Source: JBGTSJ01 sp041940305 (GTDB lineage Bacteria; Planctomycetota; Planctomycetia; Planctomycetales; Planctomycetaceae). Taken from it: 64,000 nucleotides of DNA. The DNA lies in NCBI GenBank assembly GCA_041940305.1, contig JBGTSJ010000007.1, positions 202,565-266,564 of the forward strand. The letters run 5' to 3'. Position 1 is the first letter of the stretch, and the number at the start of each line of letters is the position of its first letter. Positions 52,982 through 62,268 of the stretch are shown here, piece after piece. The notes under the pieces were generated by a model. It saw only the letters and a program-made list of their open reading frames with translations. It was not told the origin of the DNA and made no database searches. Both the position numbers and the translations under genes were made by a program.

Positions 52982-54397
52982 TCATTCGGCGATGGTCGTC
53001 GAAGTCTGCGAGGCGCGAACGGGCAAAGCGGCGGTTGTGGGGCGGGCGCTGCCGACCGCGGGAGAGGTATCGTTGGACACCATCGGTCCCGGATCAGGAT
53101 CGGAGCGGTTGAGATCCTTGCTGGCCGGAGTCGGCTTGAGATCGGCGGGGACATTGTTCTGCAGCCAGTTCCCCATCGCCTGGATCTGCGCCTGAGGGAT
53201 CGCTGGCGCGTTGGGCGTGCTGACGACTGAGTTTACCACCGGGATGACCACCTGGTAGGCACTCTGCACGACGCCCTGGTGCTGGGCATAGGCAGGACGA
53301 GTCACCTGGTTGAGCAAGCCCAATTTACTCTGCTTCTGCTCGGCCGTCTGGGGATGGAACGCCATGTAGAGATTGAGAAAGCAATACGGCCAGTGGCTGG
53401 CGCCGACGGCCTGGTTGCGGGCCTGAGCCATCTGGTGGCCGAGCCGGGTGATCTCGTACGCCACGAGCGGAACATTGACGTTGTCCTGCGGCTCGTACGG
53501 GAGCTGTGTGACGGCCCGGGCGGCGGTGGCTCTGATAATCCAGTTTTCCTGCGGGTTGATGATCAGCTTCAGCAGCGCGTCGATCAAGATCGGTTGCCGG
53601 GTCACGTCGTAGACGAGACCGCTCTCGCCAAGTGCATCGACCAGCCGCATGCGGTAGGGCCAGTTCTCCGGGGCCTGGGCTTCGGGGGTCTCGAGCGCCC
53701 GAACCAGGTCGGTGGCGATGCGGCTGCGATCGGCGATGGCGAGTTGCGGACTGCGGGCGATGCGGGCCAGGCCCTTGGCGGCCCACAGTTTTTCAGCAGG
53801 GAACTGGTACTGGTCGTTCAGAACGGTGAGAAAGAGTTTGGTCGCACCGAGGAAGGGAGCAGGTGGCTCGGCGCGAGGATCGCTGCTGAGGCTGGCGGCG
53901 AGGATGAGCACGTTTCGCCGGACGTGGGGGTGCTGGTCGAGCAGTTCAGCACCGAGACGAACGACCTCTTCGTTCATGAAATTCCGCGCCTCCTCGGAAG
54001 TGACGCGGGAGTTGATGTGCTTGTCGAGCAGTTCGCGAACAATCTCGTGGAGATTCTCGCGCTCCTCGGGCATGGTCATGCGGTAGAGGTAGTACTGTGC
54101 ACCTGCGGTGAGCGTCTCTTTATCCGCGGGAGAGAGGCGCTCGACTTTGACGGCCTGGGAGAACTTGAGCCGTTGCTTGAGTTCCCAATCCCGCTTCTGC
54201 TCCGCGGTGTATTTCGGAGGAGCGTACTCAGCGTCATCCTCAGTTGCGGTGGGTGCAGGCTCGCTTTCGGGAGCCGGATCGTCCGCGGGATTGTCCTGAG
54301 CGACGGCGGCGGCGGCGCCCAGAGCGCATGCCAGACTCAACGCCACGAGGCGCCACGCGGCGCCCGCTCCGCCAATGGCACGGAGGATCGGTTCCAC
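52982..54397 (-). CDS. secreted HEAT-like repeat protein
   Basis: 471 residues from a GTG at 54397, with AAGGG upstream; the earlier open frame (to 54574) is low-complexity and not accepted. A signal peptide (RLVALSLACALGAAAAVAQ) precedes an acidic linker. Then come helical repeats of HEAT character (PHVRRNVLILAASLSSD, EKLWAAKGLARIARSPQLA, NWIIRATAARAVTQLPYE). The tail is Pro/Thr/Ser-rich. Likely a periplasmic scaffold; no enzyme is recognised. It is the next gene upstream of the STAS gene on the same strand (115-bp gap). Confidence 0.8.
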   Translation of the reverse strand: MEPILRAIGGAGAAWRLVALSLACALGAAAAVAQDNPADDPAPESEPAPTATEDDAEYAPPKYTAEQKRDWELKQRLKFSQAVKVERLSPADKETLTAGAQYYLYRMTMPEERENLHEIVRELLDKHINSRVTSEEARNFMNEEVVRLGAELLDQHPHVRRNVLILAASLSSDPRAEPPAPFLGATKLFLTVLNDQYQFPAEKLWAAKGLARIARSPQLAIADRSRIATDLVRALETPEAQAPENWPYRMRLVDALGESGLVYDVTRQPILIDALLKLIINPQENWIIRATAARAVTQLPYEPQDNVNVPLVAYEITRLGHQMAQARNQAVGASHWPYCFLNLYMAFHPQTAEQKQSKLGLLNQVTRPAYAQHQGVVQSAYQVVIPVVNSVVSTPNAPAIPQAQIQAMGNWLQNNVPADLKPTPASKDLNRSDPDPGPMVSNDTSPAVGSARPTTAALPVRASQTSTTIAE

Positions 54398-54906
54398 CGG
54401 GTTAACCCTTTGGTCAAAGACTTGTCCGCCGGCAACGACCGAACTGGTCCTCGGAGCGGAATCCTGCCGCCCCGCGCGCCGCGGCGAAGGAAGTGTCGCG
54501 GGAGATCGCAGCCTGTGCGGCCGAGTTTGCTCCGTACCACAGCCGGACCCGGACACGACCTCTTTCCCCCGCACAGCATAGCCTGCCCAGCGACCCTACG
54601 CTATGCCGACGGCGGAGAATTGCAAGCGGTGCGGGCGGAACCGGGTTCGGGTTGCTCCGATGTGAGCGCGTCCGAAGTCTGTGTGAATGTGACGGCAGTG
54701 ACCGGGCGTGACGCTCGTCGCGGTCAGGCGAATCAGTACCACCCGGTTGTCCGTCGTGTCGCTGCGGTGCCGCCCCGCCCGATGCGGTCCGCGCAAGCCG
54801 TTTCCCCGGCGATGCCGGCGCGACTACAATGAATTCGTCTCAAATCGCTGCCGCCGGCTCCGGCGCGCGGCGCCTGTATTCCGTCCCTGGCCCTTCGTGC
54901 TGCATC
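54398..54906. other. divergent intergenic region
   Basis: 509 bp between divergent genes, holding both promoters. No consensus promoter, strong dyad or small ORF with SD was found; the sequence is GC-rich with short spurious frames. Confidence 0.4.
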
Positions 54907-57381
54907 ATGGATTTTCGCACTTGTCCGGCCTGTCACGCATCGGTCCTTGAGGACGATGTTGAGGATTGTCCCTTCTGCGGCGCCTCAATGTCGGGGAAGC
55001 CGTCGGCCAGGCCGAAGCCCAAGGCCGCGGCAGAGTCGTCGCCGGCGGCGACGAAAGCAGGCGGAGCTGCGGCGGCCGGACAGCCGGCGGCTCAGCGGAC
55101 GAAACCGAGACCGTCTGCGACGAGGACTGAGCCGGACGACGGTGATCCGTTCGAAGTCGATACGCGGAAGATGGTGAAGGCGCCGCCGGTCAGCCCGAAG
55201 CCGATGAAGGGACGGATGGTCCGCGTCGTCTGTCCGATGTGCGAAACGCCGGGTTTCATTGCACCGCAGCAGGCAGGAACGGAGGTGAAGTGCAGTAATC
55301 CGGAGTGCCTGGTGCCGGTCTTCACGGTGCCGAAACCGGAAGCCCCGCCATCCGAGGAACCGGAACCGAAGCGAGGGCTTTCGGGCGCAGCCTTCGCGGG
55401 GATCGCCGTACTGTTGGTGGGAGCGGTGGGAGCGGGGTTGTACTACTTCGTGATCCGCAACCCGGATGGCCCGGTCGATCCACTGGCAGGCAATCCCAAC
55501 GGCGTCGTCCAGCCGGATCCGACTCCGGAGGTCATCAACGAGGACCCGCAACCGGAGGCGGTCCCAACGCCAGTGGGACCTCCCCCGGTCCCGTTGAGTG
55601 AGATTCGTCAGACCGCGCCCGGCGAGATCGTTAAGGCGGCGCAACAGCGGCAGAGCAATCGCAGTAAACCCTACGGACGCCGTCTGGCAGCCGAGGCGTA
55701 CGCAGAGCTGGGCGACGTCGCCAAAGCACGCGAGCAACTGGAAAGCATGCGGAGCGTGCAGGGATACGTGCCGTTTTACGAGATTGAGCCGCTGGTTGCG
55801 ATTGCCATGGGCGAACACGGGGCGGGCAACGACGCGGCAATGCAGGAGACACTGACGGACGCGGTGTCAAAGGCGGAGTTTCCCAACGTGGGCCGGAATC
55901 CGCTGGATGCGGCAGGTGCATTGGCGGCCGCGCTGGTGATCGCGGGTCGCATCGACGACGCGAAGGGAGTCATTCAGTCTGCCGATGATGACGGCACGCG
56001 CGGCATGGCATCGGCGCTGTGGCGCAGTGCGCTGGATACCGGATCGCTGAACGTTGATTCCGCGGCGGGACGTCCGTGGATGCAGGCGATGCCGAGTTCG
56101 CAGTGGGTCTCCGTGACGCGCAGTGTGCTGGCCTGGGGAGATGCGGAGGCTGCTCTGCAATGGGCGCTCGCGGCCGACGATCCCGCCGTGCGCGAGAACG
56201 CGCTCGCTGCTTGGGCGGGTTCAGTCGTACTCGACGATCCGGCGGCGACGCAACTGGTGGAGGGCAGGGCGGCGGAGGCCAGCGCCACGGGGCAGACTCG
56301 AATCTGGTGTGCCGTCGCGGATGCACAGATGTCGCGTGGAGACGCGAACAATGGGCAGGGGAGCCTGCAACGCGCCCTGACGGCGCTGGAGCAGACGACA
56401 GCGCCGGAAGCGACACAGCCCGTTCCCTCAATGAGGGCGATTCACGACAGCGATGGGGCGCCGAGGGCGGGATTGCCCGACCCCGCTCCGCTGCGCGCAG
56501 CGGCGCTCGCTTCGCTGGATGCAGCCGCCGTGCAAATGCAGGCAGGAGACGAGGCTGGAGCCTGGGAGTCCATGCGGCGCTCTCTCGCGGCACTGCGAGG
56601 GACGGCGCCGAGCCCGGTCGCGACGCAGGCCCTCCTGGACGAGTGCGAGCGGCAGAGATCGAGCGTCGAGGATCAACTGGTGGCGAACGCAGGCGTTGAG
56701 CGAAGCAACGTGTTCCGCGCGTTCAATCGCTATCGCAAGCAGTGCGGAGTGCTCCACGAGGAGGCGGCCTCGCGCTTCGACCTGCAGGTGAAAGTGATGC
56801 GCCGCGCGATCGAGCTGGGACTGCTGCAACCCGCGTGGGAAGAAATGGCCGCTCGGGAGCAGTTGACGGATGCGAACGAACGTGAGGCGTGGTTCGGGAC
56901 GTCGTTGCCGGGACTGGTCGCCCAATCCGCCCGAATCGCCGGGAACTCGGCACTGGCGGATGCGGTCGCGGCGCAGGTCGGGTCGGTGCGGACGGCCCCA
57001 CGCGATGTCATGGAAATGCAGTTTCGGGCAGCGGTCGAATCGCGGGACTATGCACGGGCAGGCGACGTGCTGCGCGCCTACGATCAGCAACAGCGCGACG
57101 ACCGGTATCCGGCACACATCGAGCTGTTGCGGGCGGTGAGCCGACTTATTGCTGAAGGGCGGCACGACGATGCATTGTCGCTGACGCAGGCCGTGACGGA
57201 CCCGCTGGCGCGGGAAGACGCCCTGTGGCTGATTGCGGCAGCCGTCGTGCGGGACGGGAAGCATTCGGAATTCTGGCGCAACCGCGGGAAGCTGAACCTG
57301 CCTGCGACGGAAGTGGCATCGCTGTATCGGGGATTCATCACGGGGTTGCCGCTCGCTCCGTCGACGACGCCGGCTCAATAG
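54907..57381 (+). CDS. zinc-ribbon, single-pass membrane protein with long helical-repeat domain
   Basis: 824 residues from the ATG at 54907 (MDFRTCPACHASVLEDDVEDCPFCG). Two Cys clusters: CPAC...CPFC at the start and CPMCETPGF...CSNPEC at about 112-133, after a basic Ala/Pro linker. A membrane helix follows (about 159-181, AAFAGIAVLLVGAVGAGLYYFVI). The remaining 600 residues are Ala-rich helices in TPR/Sel1-like pairs (AYAELGDVAKAREQLESM, AVESRDYARAGDVLRAYDQQ). The ribbon faces the cytoplasm, the repeats the periplasm. Function unknown; the layout is frequent in Planctomycetes. Confidence 0.85.
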   Translation: MDFRTCPACHASVLEDDVEDCPFCGASMSGKPSARPKPKAAAESSPAATKAGGAAAAGQPAAQRTKPRPSATRTEPDDGDPFEVDTRKMVKAPPVSPKPMKGRMVRVVCPMCETPGFIAPQQAGTEVKCSNPECLVPVFTVPKPEAPPSEEPEPKRGLSGAAFAGIAVLLVGAVGAGLYYFVIRNPDGPVDPLAGNPNGVVQPDPTPEVINEDPQPEAVPTPVGPPPVPLSEIRQTAPGEIVKAAQQRQSNRSKPYGRRLAAEAYAELGDVAKAREQLESMRSVQGYVPFYEIEPLVAIAMGEHGAGNDAAMQETLTDAVSKAEFPNVGRNPLDAAGALAAALVIAGRIDDAKGVIQSADDDGTRGMASALWRSALDTGSLNVDSAAGRPWMQAMPSSQWVSVTRSVLAWGDAEAALQWALAADDPAVRENALAAWAGSVVLDDPAATQLVEGRAAEASATGQTRIWCAVADAQMSRGDANNGQGSLQRALTALEQTTAPEATQPVPSMRAIHDSDGAPRAGLPDPAPLRAAALASLDAAAVQMQAGDEAGAWESMRRSLAALRGTAPSPVATQALLDECERQRSSVEDQLVANAGVERSNVFRAFNRYRKQCGVLHEEAASRFDLQVKVMRRAIELGLLQPAWEEMAAREQLTDANEREAWFGTSLPGLVAQSARIAGNSALADAVAAQVGSVRTAPRDVMEMQFRAAVESRDYARAGDVLRAYDQQQRDDRYPAHIELLRAVSRLIAEGRHDDALSLTQAVTDPLAREDALWLIAAAVVRDGKHSEFWRNRGKLNLPATEVASLYRGFITGLPLAPSTTPAQ

Positions 57382-57394
57382 GCGCTGCATCAAC

Positions 57395-57431
57395 GCAGAA
57401 AGCCCACGGGGTGCACCCGTGGGCTTTCTGC
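57395..57431. terminator. perfect 16-bp bidirectional terminator
   Basis: GCAGAAAGCCCACGGG (57395-57410) pairs perfectly with CCCGTGGGCTTTCTGC (57416-57431) around a 5-nt loop. The A-tract on one side and T-tract on the other serve both convergent genes (ends 57381 and 57458). Confidence 0.85.
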
Positions 57432-57457
57432 AGTTCGTGGGATATGCGTTCGATGGG

Positions 57458-58462
57458 CTACCGACGCATGCGATAGGATTCGTTCGCGCGGTCGAAGTCG
57501 CCGTCGGCCAGCTGCTGCTCGATCTTGATGTCGCTGTAGCTGTAGAACTCGATCAGCGTTTCGTCGTCAATCGTTGCGGGGTTGGCGTCCTTCGCCCAGG
57601 TGTAATTGCGGACGCAGACGGGCATGCAGAGTTCCTTGTCGATGTACAGCGTGGCCTTGCGATAGGTGGCGCTGTACTCGGGGGCATCGTACGTGGTGAC
57701 AAACAGGTAGCAGGGGCGGCCGTTGAGTTCCTGATTGTCATGCATTTCGCAGTGGACGCCGGTGCCGCGTTCCAGGTCCTGCTTGCGGAACTCCAGGACC
57801 TTGCGGGCGAGATGGAGGAGTCCGGCGCCGGTGATGGGGTAGCGCGATTCGGCCATCGCCTGAGAGCCGGTGGGATCGATCGACAGGGTGCCAAGGAGGC
57901 GACCTTTCACGCCGCCGAGCTGGACCAGCAGGTTGCCGTCGTTCTGTCCGTCCACGTAGATGAGCTGGCGGCCTTTGTCTCCGTCGAGCCACTTCATGTA
58001 GACGCTGAAGGGCTGGTGACGGAGCTTGAGGGACATTGTGTTGCCTTCGCGGAGCTCGCCGTCAATTCGTTCCTGCTTGTACATGGTGCAGGCATAGTCG
58101 GGGACGCGGGCGAACTTCTCGCAGCCGTGCTCCAGCAGAGTGACGCTGAACAGCATAGCCCAGCGCCCGGTGAGGACATTGGGATTGACGGTTGCGGCCT
58201 GCTGCTCGGCGGCGACGGACTCGGCCTGCGACTGGCCGTCGAGGATCGTGGCCGGCTCGCTGCGCAGCGACGGCGGGGGAGCCGGGGGAAGAGTGATGAC
58301 GGGCGGGCCAATCGCGGCGACGGCTTCGGCGGGAAGCTCCGTGCCGGAAATGACCGGATCGCTGTTGATGGACACGTAGGAGAAGACTGCCGAGGTGATC
58401 AGCAGGGCAACGAAATTGGGGCCGCGTGAGCTGCGCACGGCCGACCTGGGAGCACGCGTCAT
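57458..58462 (-). CDS. DUF1571 exported protein
   Basis: 334 residues. One N-terminal hydrophobic segment (about 15-33) and a Pro-rich linker lead into the DUF1571 domain (about 105-325). Its motifs include YACTMYKQERIDGEL, HQPFSVYMKWLDGDKGRQLIYVDGQNDG, VHCEMHDNQELNGRPCYLFVTTYDAPEYSATYRKATLYIDKELCMPVCVRNYTW and IEFYSYSDIKIEQQLAD. It is a lipoprotein-carrier-like beta fold of unknown role, common and often multicopy in Planctomycetes. Confidence 0.9.
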   Translation of the reverse strand: MTRAPRSAVRSSRGPNFVALLITSAVFSYVSINSDPVISGTELPAEAVAAIGPPVITLPPAPPPSLRSEPATILDGQSQAESVAAEQQAATVNPNVLTGRWAMLFSVTLLEHGCEKFARVPDYACTMYKQERIDGELREGNTMSLKLRHQPFSVYMKWLDGDKGRQLIYVDGQNDGNLLVQLGGVKGRLLGTLSIDPTGSQAMAESRYPITGAGLLHLARKVLEFRKQDLERGTGVHCEMHDNQELNGRPCYLFVTTYDAPEYSATYRKATLYIDKELCMPVCVRNYTWAKDANPATIDDETLIEFYSYSDIKIEQQLADGDFDRANESYRMRR

Positions 58463-58817
58463 GCGTCAGTCCTCGGATGGAGTCGAGTGGGGCGTTTGGC
58501 TTCCCGCCGTCAGAGCGCCGCGATGAAATGCGACACGATTCCGGAGGCTGGCCTCTCCGAAGAGAATGGAGGCGACGGGCCGTACTAATCGAATCGGAAA
58601 CTGCGCCGGTGCACTCTGAACGATTCAAGTTTCGATCCTGCAATCGTTGCCGGTCGCGGATCGCCCATTCACGACAGGAACGCTGCGGCGGGCAGAGTCT
58701 CCGCAGGCGTCACACTTTCACAATTCCGCTGCGGGTCGAGCGGGAATAAAGCCCCTCTACGGCGGATCATGCCGGTTGCGGGGACCTTGTCGCCCTTCTC
58801 CATCTCAGAGGTGGCCG
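58463..58817. other. divergent intergenic region
   Basis: 355 bp between divergent genes. GGAATAAAG near 58740 might be part of a promoter, but no paired element is seen. Otherwise nothing recognised. Confidence 0.35.
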
Positions 58818-59729
58818 ATGCCGGGACTTTATCTGCGCGAGCTTGCACTGGTCGTGTGCGCGCTGCCTGCGATCGGTTGTGGGGCGGAATCTGCGACTGA
58901 CCGAAACCGGTATTCCTCATCACCGGCGGTTGCCCCGGAGAGCGATGCTGCCGACGATGATCACGGCCTCGTCGCATTCCAGGTTGCAGAAGGCGATGAA
59001 TCGGGCGTTGACGCCGAATCGGGGCAACCCGCGCCCGTCGAGCGAAAGATCATTTACACCGCATCGCTCGACATTGCCGTCGAGCGCTTCGATGAGATCC
59101 CGGCAGCCGTTGAGGCGCTCGCCACGACGCATGACGCGTTCATCGCCAACTCGTCAATTGACACCACCAGCGGCCGGCCGCGCAGCGGCGCCTGGACCAT
59201 TCGTGTGCCGGTTGAACATTACGACGCGTTGCTCGCATCCGCCGGGCAACTTGGCGAGCTGCAACGCCGGACCGAAGACAGTCAGGAGGTCACGGCTGAG
59301 TACTACGACCTCGAAACCCGGCTGCGGAACAAGGAACGAGAAGAGGAGCGGTTGCTGGAGCATCTGGCATCCGCGACCGGCACTCTTGAAGAGATCCTTG
59401 CCGTCGAGAAGGAGCTGGCGCGCGTCCGGACCGAATCGGAGCAGCTGGAGGGTCAACTGCGGATGCTCAAGGACCTGACGGCGCTCTCAACGGTGACGAT
59501 TAAGGTCAGCGAGATCCAGGGATATGTCCCGGTCGAGAGCCCGACGTTTGCGACGAGAATCGGTCGTGTCTGGTCGCAGTCGCTTGAGGGGCTGGTGGAC
59601 GTCGGCCAGGGCCTGGTTCTGGCCGCCGTCGCTCTCGTTCCGTGGGCTGCTGTCCTGGCGATTCCCGTCGTTGTTCTCGTGATGTTGCTGCGTCGGAAGT
59701 CAAGAGGTCGCACGTCAACGATGGCCTGA
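58818..59729 (+). CDS. DUF4349 lipoprotein
   Basis: 303 residues from the ATG at 58818 (GAGGTGG 3-5 nt upstream). Lipobox LPAIGC (C21). The DUF4349 domain (about 70-275) has IIYTASLDIAVERFDEIPAAVEALATTHDAFI, SGAWTIRVPVEHYDALL, EVTAEYYDLETRLRNKEREEERLLEHL (coiled coil) and LTALSTVTIKVSEIQGYVP. A C-terminal membrane helix (about 273-296, AAVALVPWAAVLAIPVVVLVML) tethers it a second time. Function unknown. Confidence 0.9.
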   Translation: MPGLYLRELALVVCALPAIGCGAESATDRNRYSSSPAVAPESDAADDDHGLVAFQVAEGDESGVDAESGQPAPVERKIIYTASLDIAVERFDEIPAAVEALATTHDAFIANSSIDTTSGRPRSGAWTIRVPVEHYDALLASAGQLGELQRRTEDSQEVTAEYYDLETRLRNKEREEERLLEHLASATGTLEEILAVEKELARVRTESEQLEGQLRMLKDLTALSTVTIKVSEIQGYVPVESPTFATRIGRVWSQSLEGLVDVGQGLVLAAVALVPWAAVLAIPVVVLVMLLRRKSRGRTSTMA

Positions 59730-59747
59730 AATCAGCGGCCGATTCGA

Positions 59748-60446
59748 TCAATGAGCCGCCACTTCCGCGGATGACGAATCGTCCTCCCAGGAGGCGACCG
59801 CGGAAAGGCCTTCGACGGCTGCGGCGATCTGGGAAACGAGTTCATCGGCGCGGGACGCCGGCGCGCCGCTGTACTTGGCCAGGTGGATCATCGTCGCCAG
59901 TTCGCGGACCCAGGCGAGCGTTCCCAGCAGGTCGTCCTGCATCTGCTGCCGCAAACGTGCGAGCCGCTCGATATTCTCGCGCCGCGACTGCTCGCTGTGG
60001 GCGACACGCTCGTTGAGCGGCGCTGCTCCTTGCGGCCCCGTTACGTCGCCAGTCTTCAAGTCGTCCAGCAGTTCCGAGAGTTCGCGAATCCGGGCAGCCT
60101 GGGCACGCCAGGCGAGCTTGAGTTCATCAAGACGCGAGCGCTCGTTGGCGAGCGTCTGCTCTGCCCAACCGTCGAGACTCAAGAGAGCACGTTCCAGCTC
60201 CGCCTCGACGCCGGCGACCGCGCGCGACAGCTCGTCCTGAGGATCACGGGGCGGGCGGCGAGGCGTATCTGGCGGCGATGAAGTGCTGCCGGCGAGCAAC
60301 GAGGGAACGAACAGCGGCCAGAACAGCCAGGCGGCGAACAGTGTGGCGACGCGCTCCGATGTGCCGGCTGCATCGCGCAGAGACACCGCCACCGCGACGC
60401 CTGCGCCGCACATCAGGTACAGGATGAGGGTGCCTGAGAGTCCCAT
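59748..60446 (-). CDS. membrane protein with coiled-coil tail
   Basis: 232 residues. Two N-terminal hydrophobic segments (about 5-22 and 35-52) are followed by a Pro-rich linker and a long amphipathic helix region (about 72-200, with ELERALLSLDGWAEQTLANERSRLDELKLAWRAQAARIRELSELL). No SD: the space before the ATG is a 7-bp tandem repeat. It lies downstream of a PspA gene on the same strand (184 bp), so it may belong to the same membrane-stress group. Confidence 0.8.
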   Translation of the reverse strand: MGLSGTLILYLMCGAGVAVAVSLRDAAGTSERVATLFAAWLFWPLFVPSLLAGSTSSPPDTPRRPPRDPQDELSRAVAGVEAELERALLSLDGWAEQTLANERSRLDELKLAWRAQAARIRELSELLDDLKTGDVTGPQGAAPLNERVAHSEQSRRENIERLARLRQQMQDDLLGTLAWVRELATMIHLAKYSGAPASRADELVSQIAAAVEGLSAVASWEDDSSSAEVAAH

Positions 60447-60448
60447 GG

Positions 60449-60511
60449 GAGGTCAGAGGTCAGAGGTCAGAGGTCGGCGGTCGGTGGTCGGTGGTCGGTG
60501 GTCGGTGGTCG
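60449..60511. repeat. nine 7-bp tandem units directly before a start codon
   Basis: GAGGTCA x3, GAGGTCG, GCGGTCG and GTGGTCG x4 run without gap from 2 bp upstream of the ATG of the 60446-59748 gene (minus strand). Such a tract can gain or lose units and would then alter spacing and translation. Confidence 0.85.
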
Positions 60512-60548
60512 GTGGAAAGTGCGCCGAGGGATTCATTGTGGTGGTTTG

Positions 60549-60576
60549 AGATTTCAGATTTCAGATCTGAGATCTG
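60549..60576. repeat. four 7-bp tandem units
   Basis: AGATTTC x2 followed by AGATCTG x2, 37 bp beyond the nine-unit tract. AGATCT itself is a palindrome. Confidence 0.7.
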
Positions 60577-60630
60577 CACAGTTCGATCGCCGCCGATGTT
60601 GCCGCGTCAGGCCGCGACCCGGCCCGAACA

Positions 60631-61287
60631 TCAGCCGGTAATGCTTTGCTTTAGCGCCTGCAGTTCGTGGTCGATGTCGGTTTCCTCATTCAGGGCAACT
60701 GCGAACTGCGATTCTCCAGCGAGTTCCTCATAGGCGTCTGCTTCCGCCTCGCGACGTTCGACCGTGCGGCAGAGGGCATCGAACCGGGAGAAAGCGGCGT
60801 CGGCATGACTGAAATGCAGTGCGTCGCCGGCGAACTGGCGTCGTGCCACCGCCGCCCGATTGCGTGCGATGTACGACTGCAGCTTGTGCTGGGCTTCACT
60901 CAGACGCACACGCATGGCGGCGACCTGTCGGCGAAGCTTGGTGCTGTGCCGGCGGGCCGCCTGCAACTGGTCGTCCAGCGCGGCCACCAGCTTCTCCTGC
61001 TCGGCCCGCTGCGCCAGCGCCACGCGCGCAGCCGGATCGTCTCCTCGTTTGACGGCGGCAGCGGCTCGCTCACGCAGTTGTTGATTGGACCGGCGGTACT
61101 CCTCGAGCTGCCGGGTGAGCATCCGCTCCTCAGCGATGGCTCCGGCTGCGGCGCGCATGGCGTCGTCGATGGCCGCTTCCATTTCACGGATTGCCTGCCT
61201 GAGCATGGCTTCGGGGTCCTCGAAGCGATCGATCAGGTCGTTCAGGTTTGCGGAGATGATGTCACTGACGCGTCGAAAGATCTTCAT
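60631..61287 (-). CDS. PspA/IM30 (Vipp1) family membrane-stress protein
   Basis: 218 residues from the ATG at 61287 (MKIFRRVSDIISANLNDLIDRFEDPEAMLRQAIREME), the classic PspA/IM30 opening with an amphipathic helix. The rest is one long coiled-coil hairpin (helices about 25-85 and 95-160) ending in ELAGESQFAVALNEETDIDHELQALKQ. ESCRT-III-fold proteins of this family remodel and protect the inner membrane. The lead gene of a string with two polytopic membrane proteins. Confidence 0.94.
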   Translation of the reverse strand: MKIFRRVSDIISANLNDLIDRFEDPEAMLRQAIREMEAAIDDAMRAAAGAIAEERMLTRQLEEYRRSNQQLRERAAAAVKRGDDPAARVALAQRAEQEKLVAALDDQLQAARRHSTKLRRQVAAMRVRLSEAQHKLQSYIARNRAAVARRQFAGDALHFSHADAAFSRFDALCRTVERREAEADAYEELAGESQFAVALNEETDIDHELQALKQSITG

Positions 61288-61377
61288 GGGATTTCTCGCT
61301 TGAAGGAGCCGGCCTGGCCGTGCCTGATGGGGATGCGGAACAGTTGGAGGAAGAGCTCGCGGACACAGTTGAACCAA

Positions 61378-62268
61378 TTATGTCAACAGCGACTGCAATG
61401 ACTGCCAGATGGTGAAGATCATCACCGGAGCCACGGCCGTGTAGCACGCTCCCCAGGAGGCGACGAGCCGCCGGAGGAAGCAGCCACGGCGTTCGCAACG
61501 TTCGGGAGGAAGCGTGTCGGCGAGGCCGGAGAAGCCTTGGTAGAGCGAGGCGGTGCCCCATACTCCGGCGAGGAACGGAAGGATGAATCCCAGCCATAAT
61601 GCCCATTCGAGGAACAGCCGCGGGAGGTGATCGCTGAAAATCATCACTCCCATGCAGACCGCGATGTAAATGGGAAGTATGCCGACCAAAGCAACGGCGG
61701 TGTTGGCCTTGGCCTTCATTGCGTGGGTCACGCAGTCCAGCATTGAAAGCTTGACGCCGGAGAGCAGGCCGTAGAAGTAGAGGCTCGGCAGGCACACGCC
61801 AGTCGCAGCCGTCAGGCCGAAGACGTACGCAATCAGCAGCGGCCAGGCGGATGCGGTCCGATCCAGCAGCGACATGCCAGTCGCCGACTCGAACCGGATG
61901 AGCGGCGTATCGCTCCGCAGGACTTCCTCCATTGCCGTCAGTTGCGGGGATACGCCGGACGTGATGATCACCACCGTCAGCGCCACGCTGAACAGGGCGA
62001 ACGAGAGGGAAGCGATCGCCAGGAACCTGGGGATCAATCGCGGTTGCAGATCGTCGCGACGGACGAGGTATTCGAGCCCGCGCGGCCCTTTGAGGATCAG
62101 TTCGATCAACTGCAGCATCGTCGGATCGGACAGGTCCGCATCGACGATGTCGGCCGGTTCCGGGCGACGGGGGAGCTTGCCGAATTCGACGGATTCAATC
62201 GACGGCAGGTCGGCAGCGCGGCCGATGCCCTGGCAGTTTCGGAGTTTCGTGGCAGAGTGTGCAGTCAT
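61378..62268 (-). CDS. polytopic membrane protein (Yip1-like)
   Basis: 296 residues. Hydrophilic N-terminus, then about five membrane segments (about 83-103, 140-165, 190-212, 219-240, 268-290). TGMSLLDRTASAWPLLIAYVFGLTAATGVCLPSLYFYGLL and DCVTHAMKAKANTAVALVGILPIYIAV recall Yip1-type proteins. Its ATG overlaps the stop of the gene before it by 4 bp, and PspA follows after 90 bp. Confidence 0.82.
   Translation of the reverse strand: MTAHSATKLRNCQGIGRAADLPSIESVEFGKLPRRPEPADIVDADLSDPTMLQLIELILKGPRGLEYLVRRDDLQPRLIPRFLAIASLSFALFSVALTVVIITSGVSPQLTAMEEVLRSDTPLIRFESATGMSLLDRTASAWPLLIAYVFGLTAATGVCLPSLYFYGLLSGVKLSMLDCVTHAMKAKANTAVALVGILPIYIAVCMGVMIFSDHLPRLFLEWALWLGFILPFLAGVWGTASLYQGFSGLADTLPPERCERRGCFLRRLVASWGACYTAVAPVMIFTIWQSLQSLLT

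Noticed and set aside
54398..54574. N-terminal extension of the HEAT-like protein
   Set aside because: Arg/Ser-rich non-coding composition; a signal peptide begins just after the 54397 GTG.
60449..60576. CRISPR array
   Set aside because: Units are 7 bp, contiguous and without spacers.
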